Shown here: one piece after another, positions 11,958-25,030 of the stretch
Layout of the letters: the number at the start of each line of letters is the position of its first letter
Numbering within the stretch: the first letter of the stretch is position 1
Source: Mytilisepta virgata
Lineage: Eukaryota; Mollusca; Bivalvia; Mytilida; Mytilidae
Reading direction: 5' to 3'
Length of the DNA stretch: 64,000 nucleotides
NCBI GenBank assembly: GCA_028015205.1
Contig: CM051521.1
Coordinates: 65,518,314 to 65,582,313, forward strand
Made by a program: the position numbers and the translations under genes
Notes under the pieces: generated by a model
Database searches by the model: none
What the model was told of the DNA's origin: nothing
Seen by the model: only the letters and a program-made list of their open reading frames with translations

Positions 11958-14172
11958 TTTTTATACGACCGCAAAATTTTTGCGGTCGTATATTGGTATG
12001 ACGTTGGCGGCGTCGTCGTCGTCGTTGTCGTCGTCGTCTGCGTTGTCGTCCGTCGTCTGCGGCGTCGTCCGAAGACATTTGGTTTTCGCACTATAACTTT
12101 AGTATAAGTTAATAGAAATCTATGAAATTTAAACACAAGGTTTATGACCACAAAAGGAAGGTTGGGATTGATTTTGGGAGTTTTGGTCCCAACAGTTTAA
12201 GAATCAGGGGCCAAAAAAGGGCCCAATAAGCATTTTTCTAGGTTTTCGCACAATAACTCTAGTATAAGTAAATAGAAATCTATGAAATTTTAACACAAGG
12301 TTTATGACCACAAAAGGAAGGTTGGGATTGTTTTTGGGAGTTTTGGTCCCAACAGTTTAGGAATTAGGGGCTAAAAAAGGGCCAAAATAAGCATTTTTCT
12401 TGGTTTTTGCACAATAACTTTAGTATAAGTAAATAGAAATCTATGAAATTTAAACACAAGGTTTATGACCACAAAAGGAAGGTTGGGATTGATTTTTGGA
12501 GTTTTGGTCCCAACAGTTTAGGAATTAGGGGCCAAAAGGGTCCAAAATTAAACTTTGTTTGATTTCATTGAAAATTTAACTATTGGGGTTCTTTGATATG
12601 CCGAATCTAACCGTGCATTTAGGATCTTAATTTTTGGTCCCGTTTTCAAATTGGTCTACATTAAGGTCCAAAGGGTCCAAAATTAAACTTAGTTTGATTT
12701 TAACAAAAATTGAATTCTTTGGGTTCTTTGATATGCTGAATCTAAACATGTACTTAGTTTTTTTATTATGGGCCCAGTTTTCAAGTTGGTCCAAATCGGG
12801 GTCCAAAATTAAACTTTGTTTGATTTCATCGAAAATTGAACTATTGGGGTTCTTTGATATGCCGAATCTAACCGTGCATGCGTTTTCAAATTGGTCTACA
12901 TTAAGGTCCAAAGGGTCCAAAATTAAACTTAGTTTGATTTTAACAAAAATTGAATTCTTTGGGTTCTTTGATATGCTGAATCTAAACATGGACTTAGTTT
13001 TTTTATTATGGGCCCAGTTTTCAAGTTGGTCCAAATCGGGGTCCAAAATTAAAGCTAAAAAGGGGGTAAATTTTTTTTTTTTTGGGGAGGGGGGCAATTC
13101 TCCACAGCATATTGTATTACACAAAAGCAAAAAATTGAATATAAATTCAAATCATATGACCAATTCTAAGTTCTTTATTTCAGTTATTCTGTGTCAGAAA
13201 CCTATTATGTGTCAAATATTTGAAGAAATTTTCAATTGCACAGTATTGCGCAATAGCAAGAAATTGATATGTGTGCCCTGTTATCAAAACTTTATTATTA
13301 ACAAATTCCATTGGAAATTTGCCAATATAAAATGTGCTGATGAAGCTTTTTTGTTTATCTTATCTAAACTGCTTTTAATATGTATATTTAAAATTTGCCA
13401 TCCATGACTATGATGTCATTTTCTATTTTAATATGTTATGGTGTATTTAAATGGGCTGTTATGGTTGCAAAGTATAAAGAAATGGGGGGGGGGGGGGGGG
13501 TTGAAAACAAAATTGGGGGGGGGGGGGTAAATGAGAAATTGGGGAGGGGGTAATTTTTTCTCATTTCATATTCCATAAATTTTTTTTAGCAAAAAAAAGG
13601 GGGGGTTACAATAAATTTTATTGTTTTTTGTTTTTTTTTTGGGAGGGGGGTCAATGTGCAACTTCATAGTGTATTGCACAAAAGCTAAAAAAAGGGGTAA
13701 ATTATTATTTTTTTTTGGGGGGGGGGGCAATTCTCCACAGCATATTGTATTACACAAAAGCAAAAAATTGAATATAAATTCAAATCATATGACCAATTTT
13801 AAGTTCTTTGATTTCAGTTATTCTGTGTCAGAAACCTATTATGTGTCAAATATTTGAAGAAATTTTCAATTACACAGTATTGCGCAATAGCAAGAAATTG
13901 ATATGTGTGCCCAATTTTAAATTTTAAATTGGTTATTTCTGATTTATATATAAAAACAAATAATACTGATATGGTTTGAATAGGTAAATTAAAAATTTTT
14001 AAGTTCTTAGACAACATTCATTCTGTGTCAAAAACCTATGCTGTGTCAAATATTTATTCACAATCCAAATTCAGTATTGTATCAAGCTTGAATGTTGTGT
14101 TCATAATTGCCCCAACTATTCAGGGTTCGACATCTGCGGTCGTATCTAGCTGCGCCCAGCGGAGCATTTTAT
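11958..14172 (+). mobile_element. Family A HINE-like element A2 (complete head to tail)
   Basis: The head palindrome (TATACGACCGCAAAAT and its return arm) is at 11963-11993, the GTC/GTT run at 12000-12070, and three 172-bp units at 12076-12540. The 261-bp tandem units run to 13050, and the T/G homopolymer junction is at 13069-13093. The tail is GTTCGACATCTGCGGTC, then hairpin GCTGCGCCCAGCGGAGC, then ATTTTAT at about 14125-14172. It has no target duplication and sits in a T-run. Confidence 0.85.
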
Positions 14173-14470
14173 TTTATCTCTACTTTAGCTTTTATTTAAT
14201 TACTCCATTATGAGTCCATAGTATTTGCAAAGATTTAGTTTTTTATTAACTTTTCTATATTAATCTTTAAATATGACTACTTTGGCTCAAAACAACAATT
14301 TCACACCTTCTATCTGTAAACCTTTTCCGGTAAAAATTTCATGTCTATGGAAAATATCTCACAGTGAAATAATTTCCACCGGAAAGAATCTTACAATATC
14401 ATATGTAATATTTTTTCCGCCGGATGTTATTTCATCCGGAAAGAATTATGCTTTACATTTACATCCATTT
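14173..14470. repeat. Degenerate TTTCCGG / TTTCAC repeat region, right part
   Basis: It contains CCTTTTCCGGTAAAAATTTC, CTCACAGTGAAATAATTTCC, ACCGGAAAGAATC and TTTTTTCCGCCGGATG. This matches the motif set left of element A2, which indicates A2 inserted into this locus. Confidence 0.55.
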
Positions 14471-16168
14471 GTCTGTTCATCCAACCATCACACGTTTGGT
14501 TTTTTTCTATGAAGATGGAGGTCACATCTTTTTGAAACTTGGTACATACTTGTTTGTACAGGTATAGTGAATCGGAAAAATATTTTACAAGCTTATGCTA
14601 ATCCCTCACCACTTGGTGGGTACAAGAGCCGCCCTTAAGTGGCATTTCAGTCTACACTTTTTCAACATCTAGAAGGAAGTCTAGTGTGCTCAGGGTCTTG
14701 CTCTCTCTTAACACAGGACAGCCATTTTTTGGCCCAATCCAATAGACAACTTTATTGAGACCAACCTCTCAAATGTTGTCGCAAATGTATCCCTGAAATT
14801 TTAATCCCGACACTAAATACTACACCACACTGCCCTTTTATGAATACACTGTTCTGTGAACATTGTTAACATTTCACAGCACACTGTCGTGACGTTCTCA
14901 CATGCACTTTTTCTTATTTTAATGTTTTGAAAGAAAATTAAAAACTGAATAAGAATTTTAGTTCTTCATTCTTAAAGAATGTTTTTAAAATAAATCATAC
15001 ATCACACATGTATACATGTTAAACTATGACAATACAAGATAAACACTGTGACCAATGTTAAAGTTAGCATTGTTGAAAAAAGAACGATATATTTTCTTTT
15101 GACCAAAAAAAAAAAAGAAAGAAAGCCTACCTACTGCTACTAGTCATTGGTAGGGTTAGTACAAACAAAAATGTTTTTAAGTGTGACCTTATTTCAGTTT
15201 ATTTACTTCCAGTCTGATTTCAGTCCGGAACTTCTCAAAACTGGCATCGCCGAAAACCGGCCAATTTCTACGGTCCCATAGCTGTTTGGTTTAAAGAGGT
15301 TCCACTGTAGCATGCAATCATTCTATTAAGAAATTGAATCACTAAACCCAATGAAAAAATTAAAAAAAGTTTAGGTCACAGGCTGAAATTCACAATTTTA
15401 GAAATTTGACCTCTGTGGGTCCCAATTTTTAAAATCAAAATTCTAATACTGCACACCTACTTAAGGTGTAGGACAATAATAAAAAAAGTAAAATGGATAA
15501 ATACAAAACTAAAAGAGGATTTTAGGTCACAAGCTTGAATTCACGATTTTCGAAATTTGACCCTGTGGGCCTCAAGTTTTGAAAATCAAAATTCTAAAAC
15601 CTTATTTCAAATTAACATCCATTGTATAACAATACTACATGTACAGTCAAACCTTCCTTAATTGGCACCTCCATAAAGCGGGCACCTGCTTATAACGGCC
15701 ACAACATGGTCCCCCGAACATATTTTCCTATATATTAGAACCGGGCAGTGATTTTCCATAAAAAATTACGAAAAACCTGTTCATAGTGGACATTGTTTAC
15801 AAATTTGCAACATGTGTTTGTTATTCAGAAATCTCAGACTTTTACGGTATAGATAGTTCAATAGAGAATATAACCGAAAGGTCAATGTCATGTGTGAGGA
15901 ATAATTTAATTAATTACAATCAATAAAGATTATTAACAACTTGTTAAGGTCAAGGCGAAGTAATTGAACGCCATCTAGTGTTCATTTGTTTACCGTTTCA
16001 AGGGTAACAGCCCCTTGTCATTGTATTACGTCCCTGACTGATTGTCTGACGTCGTAGCCATTATGACGTTGACTCCAGGTATGGCAATATCCTCCAAATT
16101 TAACGCATTTTGAAATAAAAAATGTTGTTTTCAAATTACGCGGAGTTGGTCAACTTGACGCACTTTGA
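14471..16168. other. Intron 1 spacer with old repeats
   Basis: A tandem pair of about 151 bp (TAGGTCACAGGCTGAAATTC near 15372, TAGGTCACAAGCTTGAATTC near 15523) lies in the middle. GGTTCCACTGTAG at 15298 and ACAGTCAAACCTTCC at 15643 face away from each other, like ends of decayed Tigger/pogo-type elements. No coding signal was seen. Confidence 0.45.
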
Positions 16169-17219
16169 TTTTTATACGACCGCAAAATTTTTGCGGTCGT
16201 ATATTGGTATGACGTTGGCGTCGTCGTCGTTGTCGTCGTCTGCGTCGTCGTCCGTCGTCAGCGTCGTCATCCGAAGACATTTGGTTTTCGCACTATAGCT
16301 TTAGTATAAGTTAATAGAAATCTATGAAATTTAAACACAAGGTTTATGACCACAAAAAGAAGGTTGGGATTGATTTTGGGAGTTTTGGTCCCAACAGTTT
16401 AAGAATCAGGGGTCAAAAAAGGGCCCAATAAGCATTTTTCTTGGTTTTCGCACAATAACTCTAGTATAAGTAAATAGAAATCTATGAAATTTTAACACAA
16501 GGTTTATGACCACAAAAGGAAGGTTGGGATTGTTTTTGGAGTTTTGGTCCCAACAGTTTAGGAATTAGGGGCTAAAAATGGGCCCAAATAAGCATTTTTC
16601 TTGGTTTTTGCACAATAACTTTAGTATAAGTAAATAGAAATCTATGAAATTTAAACACAAGGTTTATGACCACAAAAGGAAGGTTGGGATTGATTTTTGG
16701 AGTTTTCGTCCCAGCAGTTTAGGAATTAGGGGCCAAAAGGGTCCAAAATTAAACTTTGTTTGATTTCATCGAAAATTGAACTATTGGGGTTCTTTGATAT
16801 GCCGAATCTAACCGTGCATTTAGATTCTTAATTTTTGGTCCCGTTTTCAAATTGGTCTACATTAAGGTCCAAAGGGTCCAAAATTAAACTTAGTTTGATT
16901 TTAACAAAAATTGAATTCTTGGGGTTCTTTGATATGCTGAATCTAAACATGTACTTAGTTTTTTTATTATGGGCCCAGTTTTCAAGTTGGTCCAAATCGG
17001 GGTCCAAAATTAAACTTTGTTTGATTTCATCGAAAATTGAACTATGGGGGTTCTTTGATATGCCGAATCTAACTGTGCATTTAGATTCTTAATTTTTGGT
17101 CCCGTTTTCAAATTGGTCTACATTAAGGTCCAAAGGGTCCAAAATTAAACTTAGTTTGATTTTAACAAAAATTGAATTCTTGGGGTTCTTTGATATGCTG
17201 AATCTAAACATGTACTTAG

Positions 17220-17268
17220 TTTTTATACGACCGCAAAATTTTTGCGGTCGTATATTGGTATGACGTTG

Positions 17269-17309
<41 letters not shown>

Positions 17310-18806
17310 GTCGTCCGTCGTCTGCGGCGTCGTCCGAAGACATTTGGTTTTCGCACTATAACTTTAGTATAAGTTAATAGAAATCTATGAAATTTAAACA
17401 CAAGGTTTATGACCACAAAAGGAAGGTTGGGATTGATTTTGGGAGTTTTGGTCCCAACAGTTTAAGAATCAGGGGCCAAAAAAGGGCCCAATAAGCATTT
17501 TTCTAGGTTTTCGCACAATAACTCTAGTATAAGTAAATAGAAATCTATGAAATTTTAACACAAGGTTTATGACCACAAAAGGAAGGTTGGGATTGTTTTT
17601 GGGAGTTTTGGTCCCAACAGTTTAGGAATTAGGGGCTAAAAAAGGGCCAAAATAAGCATTTTTCTTGGTTTTTGCACAATAACTTTAGTATAAGTAAATA
17701 GAAATCTATGAAATTTAAACACAAGGTTTATGACCACAAAAGGAAGGTTGGGATTGATTTTTGGAGTTTTGGTCCCAACAGTTTAGGAATTAGGGGCCAA
17801 AAGGGTCCAAAATTAAACTCTGTTTGATTTCATTGAAAATTTAACTATTGGGGTTCTTTGATATGCCGAATCTAACCGTGCATTTAGGATCTTAATTTTT
17901 GGTCCCGTTTTCAAATTGGTCTACATTAAGGTCCAAAGGGTCCAAAATTAAACTTAGTTTGATTTTAACAAAAATTGAATTCTTTGGGTTCTTTGATATG
18001 CTGAATCTAAACATGTACTTAGTTTTTTTATTATGGGCCCAGTTTTCAAGTTGGTCCAAATCGGGGTCCAAAATTAAACTTTGTTTGATTTCATCGAAAA
18101 TTGAACTATTGGGGTTCTTTGATATGCCGAATCTAACCATGCATTTAGATTCTTAATTTTTGGTCCCGTTTTCAAATTGGTCTACATTAAGGTCCAAAGG
18201 GTCCAAAATTAAACTTAGTTTGATTTTAACAAAAATTGAATTCTTGGGGTTCTTTGATATGCTGAATCTAAACATGTACTTAGTTTTTTTTATTATGGGC
18301 CCAGTTTTCAAGTTGGTCCAAATCGGGGTCCAAAATTAAACTTTGTTTGATTTCATCGAAAATTGAACTATTGGGGTTCTTTGATATGCCGAATCTAACC
18401 GTGCATTTAGATTCTTAATTTTTGGTTCCGTTTTCAAATTGGTCTACATTAAGGTCCAAAGGGTCCAAAATTAAACTTAGTTCGATTTTAACAAAAATTG
18501 AATTCTTGGGGTTCTTTGATAAGCTGAATCTAAACATGTACTTAGTTTTTTTATTATGGGCCCAGTTTTCAAGTTGGTCCAAATCGGGGTCCAAAATTAA
18601 ACTTTGTTTGATTTCATCGAAAATTGAACTATGGGGGTTCTTTGATATGCCGAATCTAACTGTGCATTTAGATTCTTAATTTTTGGTCCCGTTTTCAAAT
18701 TGGTCTACATTAAGGTCCAAAGGGTCCAAAATTAAACTTAGTTTGATTTTAACAAAAATTGAATTCTTGGGGTTCTTTGATATGCTGAATCTAAACATGT
18801 ACTTAG
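17220..18806 (+). repeat. Tandem duplication unit 1 (about 1.59 kb)
   Basis: This starts at the family A head following ACATGTACTTAG and is repeated from 18807. Shared private variants show it: AATTAAACTCTGTTTG (17817 and 19403), TTAGTTCGATTTTAAC with GATAAGCTG (18480 and 20064), and TTTAGGATCTTAA. Only the GTC run length and a few bases differ. Confidence 0.85.
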
Positions 18807-18855
18807 TTTTTATACGACCGCAAAATTTTTGCGGTCGTATATTGGTATGACGTTG

Positions 18856-18899
<44 letters not shown>

Positions 18900-20180
18900 C
18901 GTCGTCTGCGGCGTCGTCCGAAGACATTTGGTTTTCGCACTATAACTTTAGTATAAGTTAATAGAAATCTATGAAATTTAAACACAAGGTTTATGACCAC
19001 AAAAGGAAGGTTGGGATTGATTTTGGGAGTTTTGGTCCCAACAGTTTAAGAATCAGGGGCCAAAAAAGGGCCCAATAAGCATTTTTCTAGGTTTTCGCAC
19101 AATAACTCTAGTATAAGTAAATAGAAATCTATGAAATTTTAACACAAGGTTTATGACCACAAAAGGAAGGTTGGGATTGTTTTTGGGAGTTTTGGTCCCA
19201 ACAGTTTAGGAATTAGGGGCTAAAAAAGGGCCAAAATAAGCATTTTTCTTGGTTTTTGCACAATAACTTTAGTATAAGTAAATAGAAATCTATGAAATTT
19301 AAACACAAGGTTTATGACCACAAAAGGAAGGTTGGGATTGATTTTTGGAGTTTTGGTCCCAACAGTTTAGGAATTAGGGGCCAAAAGGGTCCAAAATTAA
19401 ACTCTGTTTGATTTCATTGAAAATTTAACTATTGGGGTTCTTTGATATGCCGAATCTAACCGTGCATTTAGGATCTTAATTTTTGGTCCCGTTTTCAAAT
19501 TGGTCTACATTAAGGTCCAAAGGGTCCAAAATTAAACTTAGTTTGATTTTAACAAAAATTGAATTCTTTGGGTTCTTTGATATGCTGAATCTAAACATGT
19601 ACTTAGTTTTTTTATTATGGGCCCAGTTTTCAAGTTGGTCCAAATCGGGGTCCAAAATTAAACTTTGTTTGATTTCATCGAAAATTGAACTATTGGGGTT
19701 CTTTGATATGCCGAATCTAACCGTGCATTTAGATTCTTAATTTTTGGTCCCGTTTTCAAATTGGTCTACATTAAGGTCCAAAGGGTCCAAAATTAAACTT
19801 AGTTTGATTTTAACAAAAATTGAATTCTTGGGGTTCTTTGATATGCTGAATCTAAACATGTACTTAGTTTTTTTTATTATGGGCCCAGTTTTCAAGTTGG
19901 TCCAAATCGGGGTCCAAAATTAAACTTTGTTTGATTTCATCGAAAATTGAACTATTGGGGTTCTTTGATATGCCGAATCTAACCGTGCATTTAGATTCTT
20001 AATTTTTGGTTCCGTTTTCAAATTGGTCTACATTAAGGTCCAAAGGGTCCAAAATTAAACTTAGTTCGATTTTAACAAAAATTGAATTCTTGGGGTTCTT
20101 TGATAAGCTGAATCTAAACATGTACTTAGTTTTTTTATTATGGGCCCAGTTTTCAAGTTGGTCCAAATCGGGGTCCAAAA
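18807..20180 (+). repeat. Tandem duplication unit 2 of the 1.59 kb repeat
   Basis: The second copy carries the same private variants as unit 1. Similarity runs until GGTCCAAAATTAA near 20180, after which this copy continues into GCTAAAAAGGGGG and the G-run instead of another 261-bp unit. Confidence 0.85.
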
Positions 20181-23100
20181 TTAAAGCTAAAAAGGGGGTA
20201 AATTATTATTTTTTTTTGGGGGGGGGGGGCAATTCTCCACAGCATATTGTATTACACAAAAGCAAAAAATTGAATATAAATTCAAATCATATGACCGATT
20301 CTAAGTTCTTTATTTCAGTTATTCTGTGTCAGAAACCTATTATGTGTCAAATATTTGAAGAAATTTTCAATTGCACAGTATTGCGCAATAGCAAGAAATT
20401 GATGTGTGTGCCCTGTTATCAAAACTTTATTATTAACAAATTCCATTGGAAATTTGCCAATATAAAATGTGCTGATGAAGCTTTTTTGTTTATCTTATCT
20501 AAACTGCTTTTAATATGTATATTTAAAATTTGCCATCCATGACTATGATGTCATTTTCTATTTTAATATGTTATGGTGTATTTAAATGGGCTGTTATGGT
20601 TGCAAAGTATAAAGAAATGGGGGGGGGGGGGGGTAAATGAGAAATTGGGGAGGGGGGTAATTTTTTCTCATTTCATATTTCATAAATTAAAAAGAAAATT
20701 TCAAATTTTTTTAGCAAAAAAAGGGGGGGGGGGGTTACAATAAATTTTATTGTTTTTTGTTTTTTTTTTGGGAGGGGGGTCAATGTGCAACTTCATAGTG
20801 TATTGCACAAAAGCTAAAAAAAGGGGTAAATTATTATTTTTTTTTTTTTGGGGGGGGGGGCAATTCTCCACAGCATATTGTATTACACAAAAGCAAAAAA
20901 TTGAATATAAATTCAAATCATATGACCAATTCTAAGTTCTTTGATTTCAGTTATTCTGTGTCAGAAACCTATTATGTGTCAAATATTTGAAGAAATTTTC
21001 AGTTACACAGTATTGCGCAATAGCAAGAAATTGATATGTGTGCCCAATTTTAAATTTTAAATTGGTTATTTCTGATTTATATATAAAAACAAATAATACT
21101 GATATGGTTTGAATAGGTAAATTAAAAATTTTTAAGTTCTTAGACAACATTCATTCTGTGTCAGAAACCTATGCTGTGTCAAATATTTATTCACAATCCA
21201 AATTCAGTACTGTATCAAGCTTGAATGTTGTGTTCATAATTGCCCCAACTATTCAGGGTTCGACATCTGCGGTCGTATCTAGCTGCGCCCAGCGGAGTAT
21301 TTTATTTTATTATGGGCCCAGTTTTCAAGTTGGTCCAAATCGGGGTCCAAAATTAAAGCTAAAAAGGGGGTAAATTATTTTTTTTTGGGGGGGGGGGGGA
21401 CAATTCTCCACAGCATATTGTATTGCACAAGAAGCAAAAAATTGAATATAAATTCAAATCATATGACCAATTCTATGTTCTTTATTTCAGTTATTCTGTG
21501 TCAGAAACCTATTATGTGTCAAATATTTGAAGAAATTTTCAATTGCACAGTATTGCGCAATAGCAAGAAATTGATATGTGTGCCCTGTTATCAAAACTTT
21601 ATTATTAACAAATTCCATTGGAAATTTGCCAATAACTCTAATGAACTTCATTGTAAATTTGCCAATATAAAATGTGCTGATGAAGCTTTTTATACGACCG
21701 CAAAATTTTTGCGGTCGTATATTGGTATGACGTTGGCGTCGTCGTCGTCGTCGTCGTCGTCGTCTGTCGTCCGTCGGAGTCTGTAGACATTTGGTTTTCG
21801 CACTATAAATGTAGTATAAGTTAATAGAAATCTACGAAATTTAAACACAAGGTTTATGACCACAAAAGGAAGGTTGGGATTGATTTTTGGAGATTTGGTC
21901 CCAACAGTTTAGGAATTAGGGGCCAAAAGGGTCCAAAATTAAACTTTGTTTGATTTCATTGAAAATTTAACTATTGGGGTTCTTTGATATGCTGAATCTA
22001 ACCGTGCATTTAGATTCTTAATTTTTGGTCCCGTTTTCAAATTGGTCTACATTAAGGTCCAAAGGGTCCAAAATTAAACTTAGTTTGATTTTAACAAAAA
22101 TTGAATTCTTTGGGTTCTTTGATATGCTGAATCTAAACATGTACTTAGTTTTTTTATTATGGGCCCAGTTTTCAAGTTGGTCCAAATCGGGGTCCAAAAT
22201 TAAACTTTGTTTGATTTCATCGAAAATTGAACTATTGGGGTTCTTTGATATGCCGAATCTAACCGTGCATTTAGATTCTTAATTTTTGGTCCCGTTTTCA
22301 AATTGGTCTACATTAAGGTCCAAAGGGTCCAAAATTAAACTTAGTTTGATTTTAACAAAAATTGAATTCTTGGGGTTCTTTGATATGCTGAATCTAAACA
22401 TGTACTTAGTTTTTTTATTATGGGCCCAGTTTTCAAGTTGGTCCAAATCGGGGTCCAAAATTAAAGCTAAAAAGGGGGTAAATTTTTTTTTTTTTTTTTT
22501 TGGGGGGGGGCAATTCTCCACAGCATATTGTATTACACAAAAGCAAAAAACTGAATATAAATTCAAATCATATGATCAATTCTAAGTTCTTTATTTCAGT
22601 TATTCTGTGTCAGAAACCTATTATGTGTCAAATATTTGAAGAAATTTTCAATTGCACAGTATTGTGCAATAGCAAGAAATTGATATGTGTGCCCTGTTAT
22701 CAAAACTTTATTATTAACAAATTCCATTGGAAATTTGCCAATATAAAATGTGCTGATGAAGCTTTTTTGTTTATCTTATCTAAACTGCTTTTAAATTATG
22801 TATATTTAAAATTTGCCATCCATGACTATGATGTCATTTTCTATTTTAATATGTTATGGTGTATTTAAATGGGCTGTTATGGTTGCAAAGTATAAAGAAA
22901 TGGGGGGGGGGGGGGTTGAAAACAAAATTGGGGGGGGGGGGGGTAAATGAGAAATTGGGGAGGGGGTAATTTTTTCTCATTTCATATTTCATAAATTAAA
23001 AAGAAAATTTCAAATTTTTTTTAGCAAAAAAAGGGGGGGTTACAATAAATTTTATTGTTTATTGTTTTTTTTTTTTGGGAGGGGGGGTCAATGTGCAACT

Positions 23101-24484
23101 TCATAGTGTATTGCACAAAAGCTAAAAAAAGGGGTAAATTATTATTTTTTTTTTGGGGGGGGGGGGCAATTCTCCACAGCATATTGTATTGCACAAGAAG
23201 CAAAAAATTGAATATAAATTCAAATCATATGACCAATTTTAAGTTCTTTGATTTCAGTTATTCTGTGTCAGAAACCTATTATGTGTCAAATATTTGAAGA
23301 AATTTTCAATTACACAGTATTGCGCAATAGCAAGAAATTGATATGTGTGCCCAATTTTAAATTTTAAATTGGTTATTTCTGATTTATATATAAAAACAAA
23401 TAATACTGATATGGTTTGAATAGGTAAATTAAAAATTTTGAAGTTCTTAGACAACATTCATTCTGTGTCAGAAACCTATGCTGTGTCAAATATTTATTCA
23501 CAATCCAAATTCAGTATTGTATTAAGCTTGAATGTTGTGTTCATAATTGCCCCAACTATTCAGGGTTCGACATCTGCGGTCGTATCTAGCTGCGCCCAGC
23601 GGAGCATTTTATTTGTTTATCTTATCTAAACTGCTTTTAAAATATGTATATTTAAAATTTGCCATCCATGACTATGATGTCATTTTCTATTTTAATATGT
23701 TATGGTGTATTTAAATGGGCTGTTATGGTTGCAAAGTATAAAGAAATGGGGGGGGGGGGGTTGAAAACAAAATTTAGGGGGTAAATGAGAAATTGGGGAG
23801 GGGGCAATTTTTTTCTCATTTCATATTTCATAAATTAAAAAGAAAATTTCAAATTTTTTTAGCAAAAAAAGGGGGGGGGGGGTTACAATAAATTTGATTG
23901 TTTTTTGGTTTTTTTTGGGAGGGGGGGGGGTCAATGTGCAACTTCATAGTGTATTGCACAAAAGCTAAAAAAAGGGGTAAATTATTATTTTTTTTGGGGG
24001 GGGGGAATTCTCCACAGCATATTATATTGCACAAGAAGCAAAAAATTGTATATAAATTGAAATCATATGACCAATTCTAAGTTCTTTGATTTCAGTTATT
24101 CTGTGTCAGAAACCTATTATGTGTCAAATATTTCAAGTAATTTTCAATTTCACAGTATTGCGCAATAGCAAGAAATCTTCAATTGCGCAATAGCAAGATT
24201 TCATCGAAAATATAAATTGTGCCCAATTTTAAATTTTAAATTGGTTATTTCTGATTTATATATAAAAACAAATAATACTGATATGGTTTGAATATGTAAA
24301 TTAAAAATTTTTAAGTCCTTAGACAACATTCATTCTGTGTCAGAAACCTATGCTGTGTCAAATATTTATTCACAATCCAAATTCAGTATTGTATCAAGCT
24401 TGAATGTTGTGTTCATAATTGCCCCAACTATTCAGGGTTCGACATCTGCGGTCGTATCTAGCTGCGCCCAGCGGAGCATTTTAT

Positions 24485-25030
24485 TTTTAATATTTTCACG
24501 GGACAATAAGGATACAGTTCACGGCATAACATAAATTTCGGAGCAAGACTTCCATTACATTTTACTATATTACCAAGGAATTTATATTTTAGCAATACAA
24601 ATCATTCATCGACAACATGAAAATCAAACATTGTCATTCAACAAATAATAAATAAAATCCGCAACTCCTTACAGAAAGCCAAAAATAAATAAATAAATAA
24701 ATAAAATAAAATGGTCAATAAATAATAAATAAAAATTAATTAAAAATTAATAAAAACATTAAAATTGAAAAATATACATAAGATGAAAGAAAAAGATTTG
24801 TTGTTTGTCCTGTAATTATAATCTGCAATACATAAACGTTATCGAACGCTGGACGTCATGACGTTGCCTAAAAAAATCACCAAAATTAGTACCTTGATAT
24901 TATCTTCAGCAGCAGATACAATGAAATCAAGCATGGGGACCCCCAAATATTTTTATATCACCAGAAAGCTCGTGGATGATCATAAGATCGTATCCAGGCA
25001 AATTTTGTGATAATTTTTTTTCCCATTTTT
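24485..25030. other. Intron 1 spacer
   Basis: AT-rich, with an (AAAT)n run at about 24686-24715. No element or exon recognised. Confidence 0.5.

Larger units (their letters stand above)
16169..24484 (+). mobile_element. Family A cluster A3: four heads and three tails in tandem/nested arrangement
   Basis: Head palindromes begin at 16169, 17220, 18807 and 21687. Tails (GCGGTCGTATCTAGCTGC then the hairpin and ATTTTAT) end near 21305, 23612 and 24484. Each head is followed by a GTC run and up to three 172-bp units, then 261-bp tandem units, T/G homopolymers and the CAGTATTGCGCAATAGC region. Internal heads begin directly after core sequence (ACATGTACTTAG or GATGAAGC), so the cluster grew by unequal exchange or duplication rather than only by fresh insertion. 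No protein-coding capacity. Confidence 0.8.

Noticed and set aside
11871..12151. Val-, Thr- and Arg-rich open frames on both strands around the GTC runs
   Set aside because: These are readings of a triplet microsatellite inside the family A head region.
12634..13407. 257-codon open frame starting MVPFSNWSTLRSKGSK on the + strand, and its many relatives (6025, 16835, 17899, 18422, 19483, 20006, 22025)
   Set aside because: It follows the 261-bp tandem units of family A, whose length is a multiple of three, so long frames arise by repetition. Copies differ by stops and frameshifts, the opposite strand is equally open, and no domain is recognisable.
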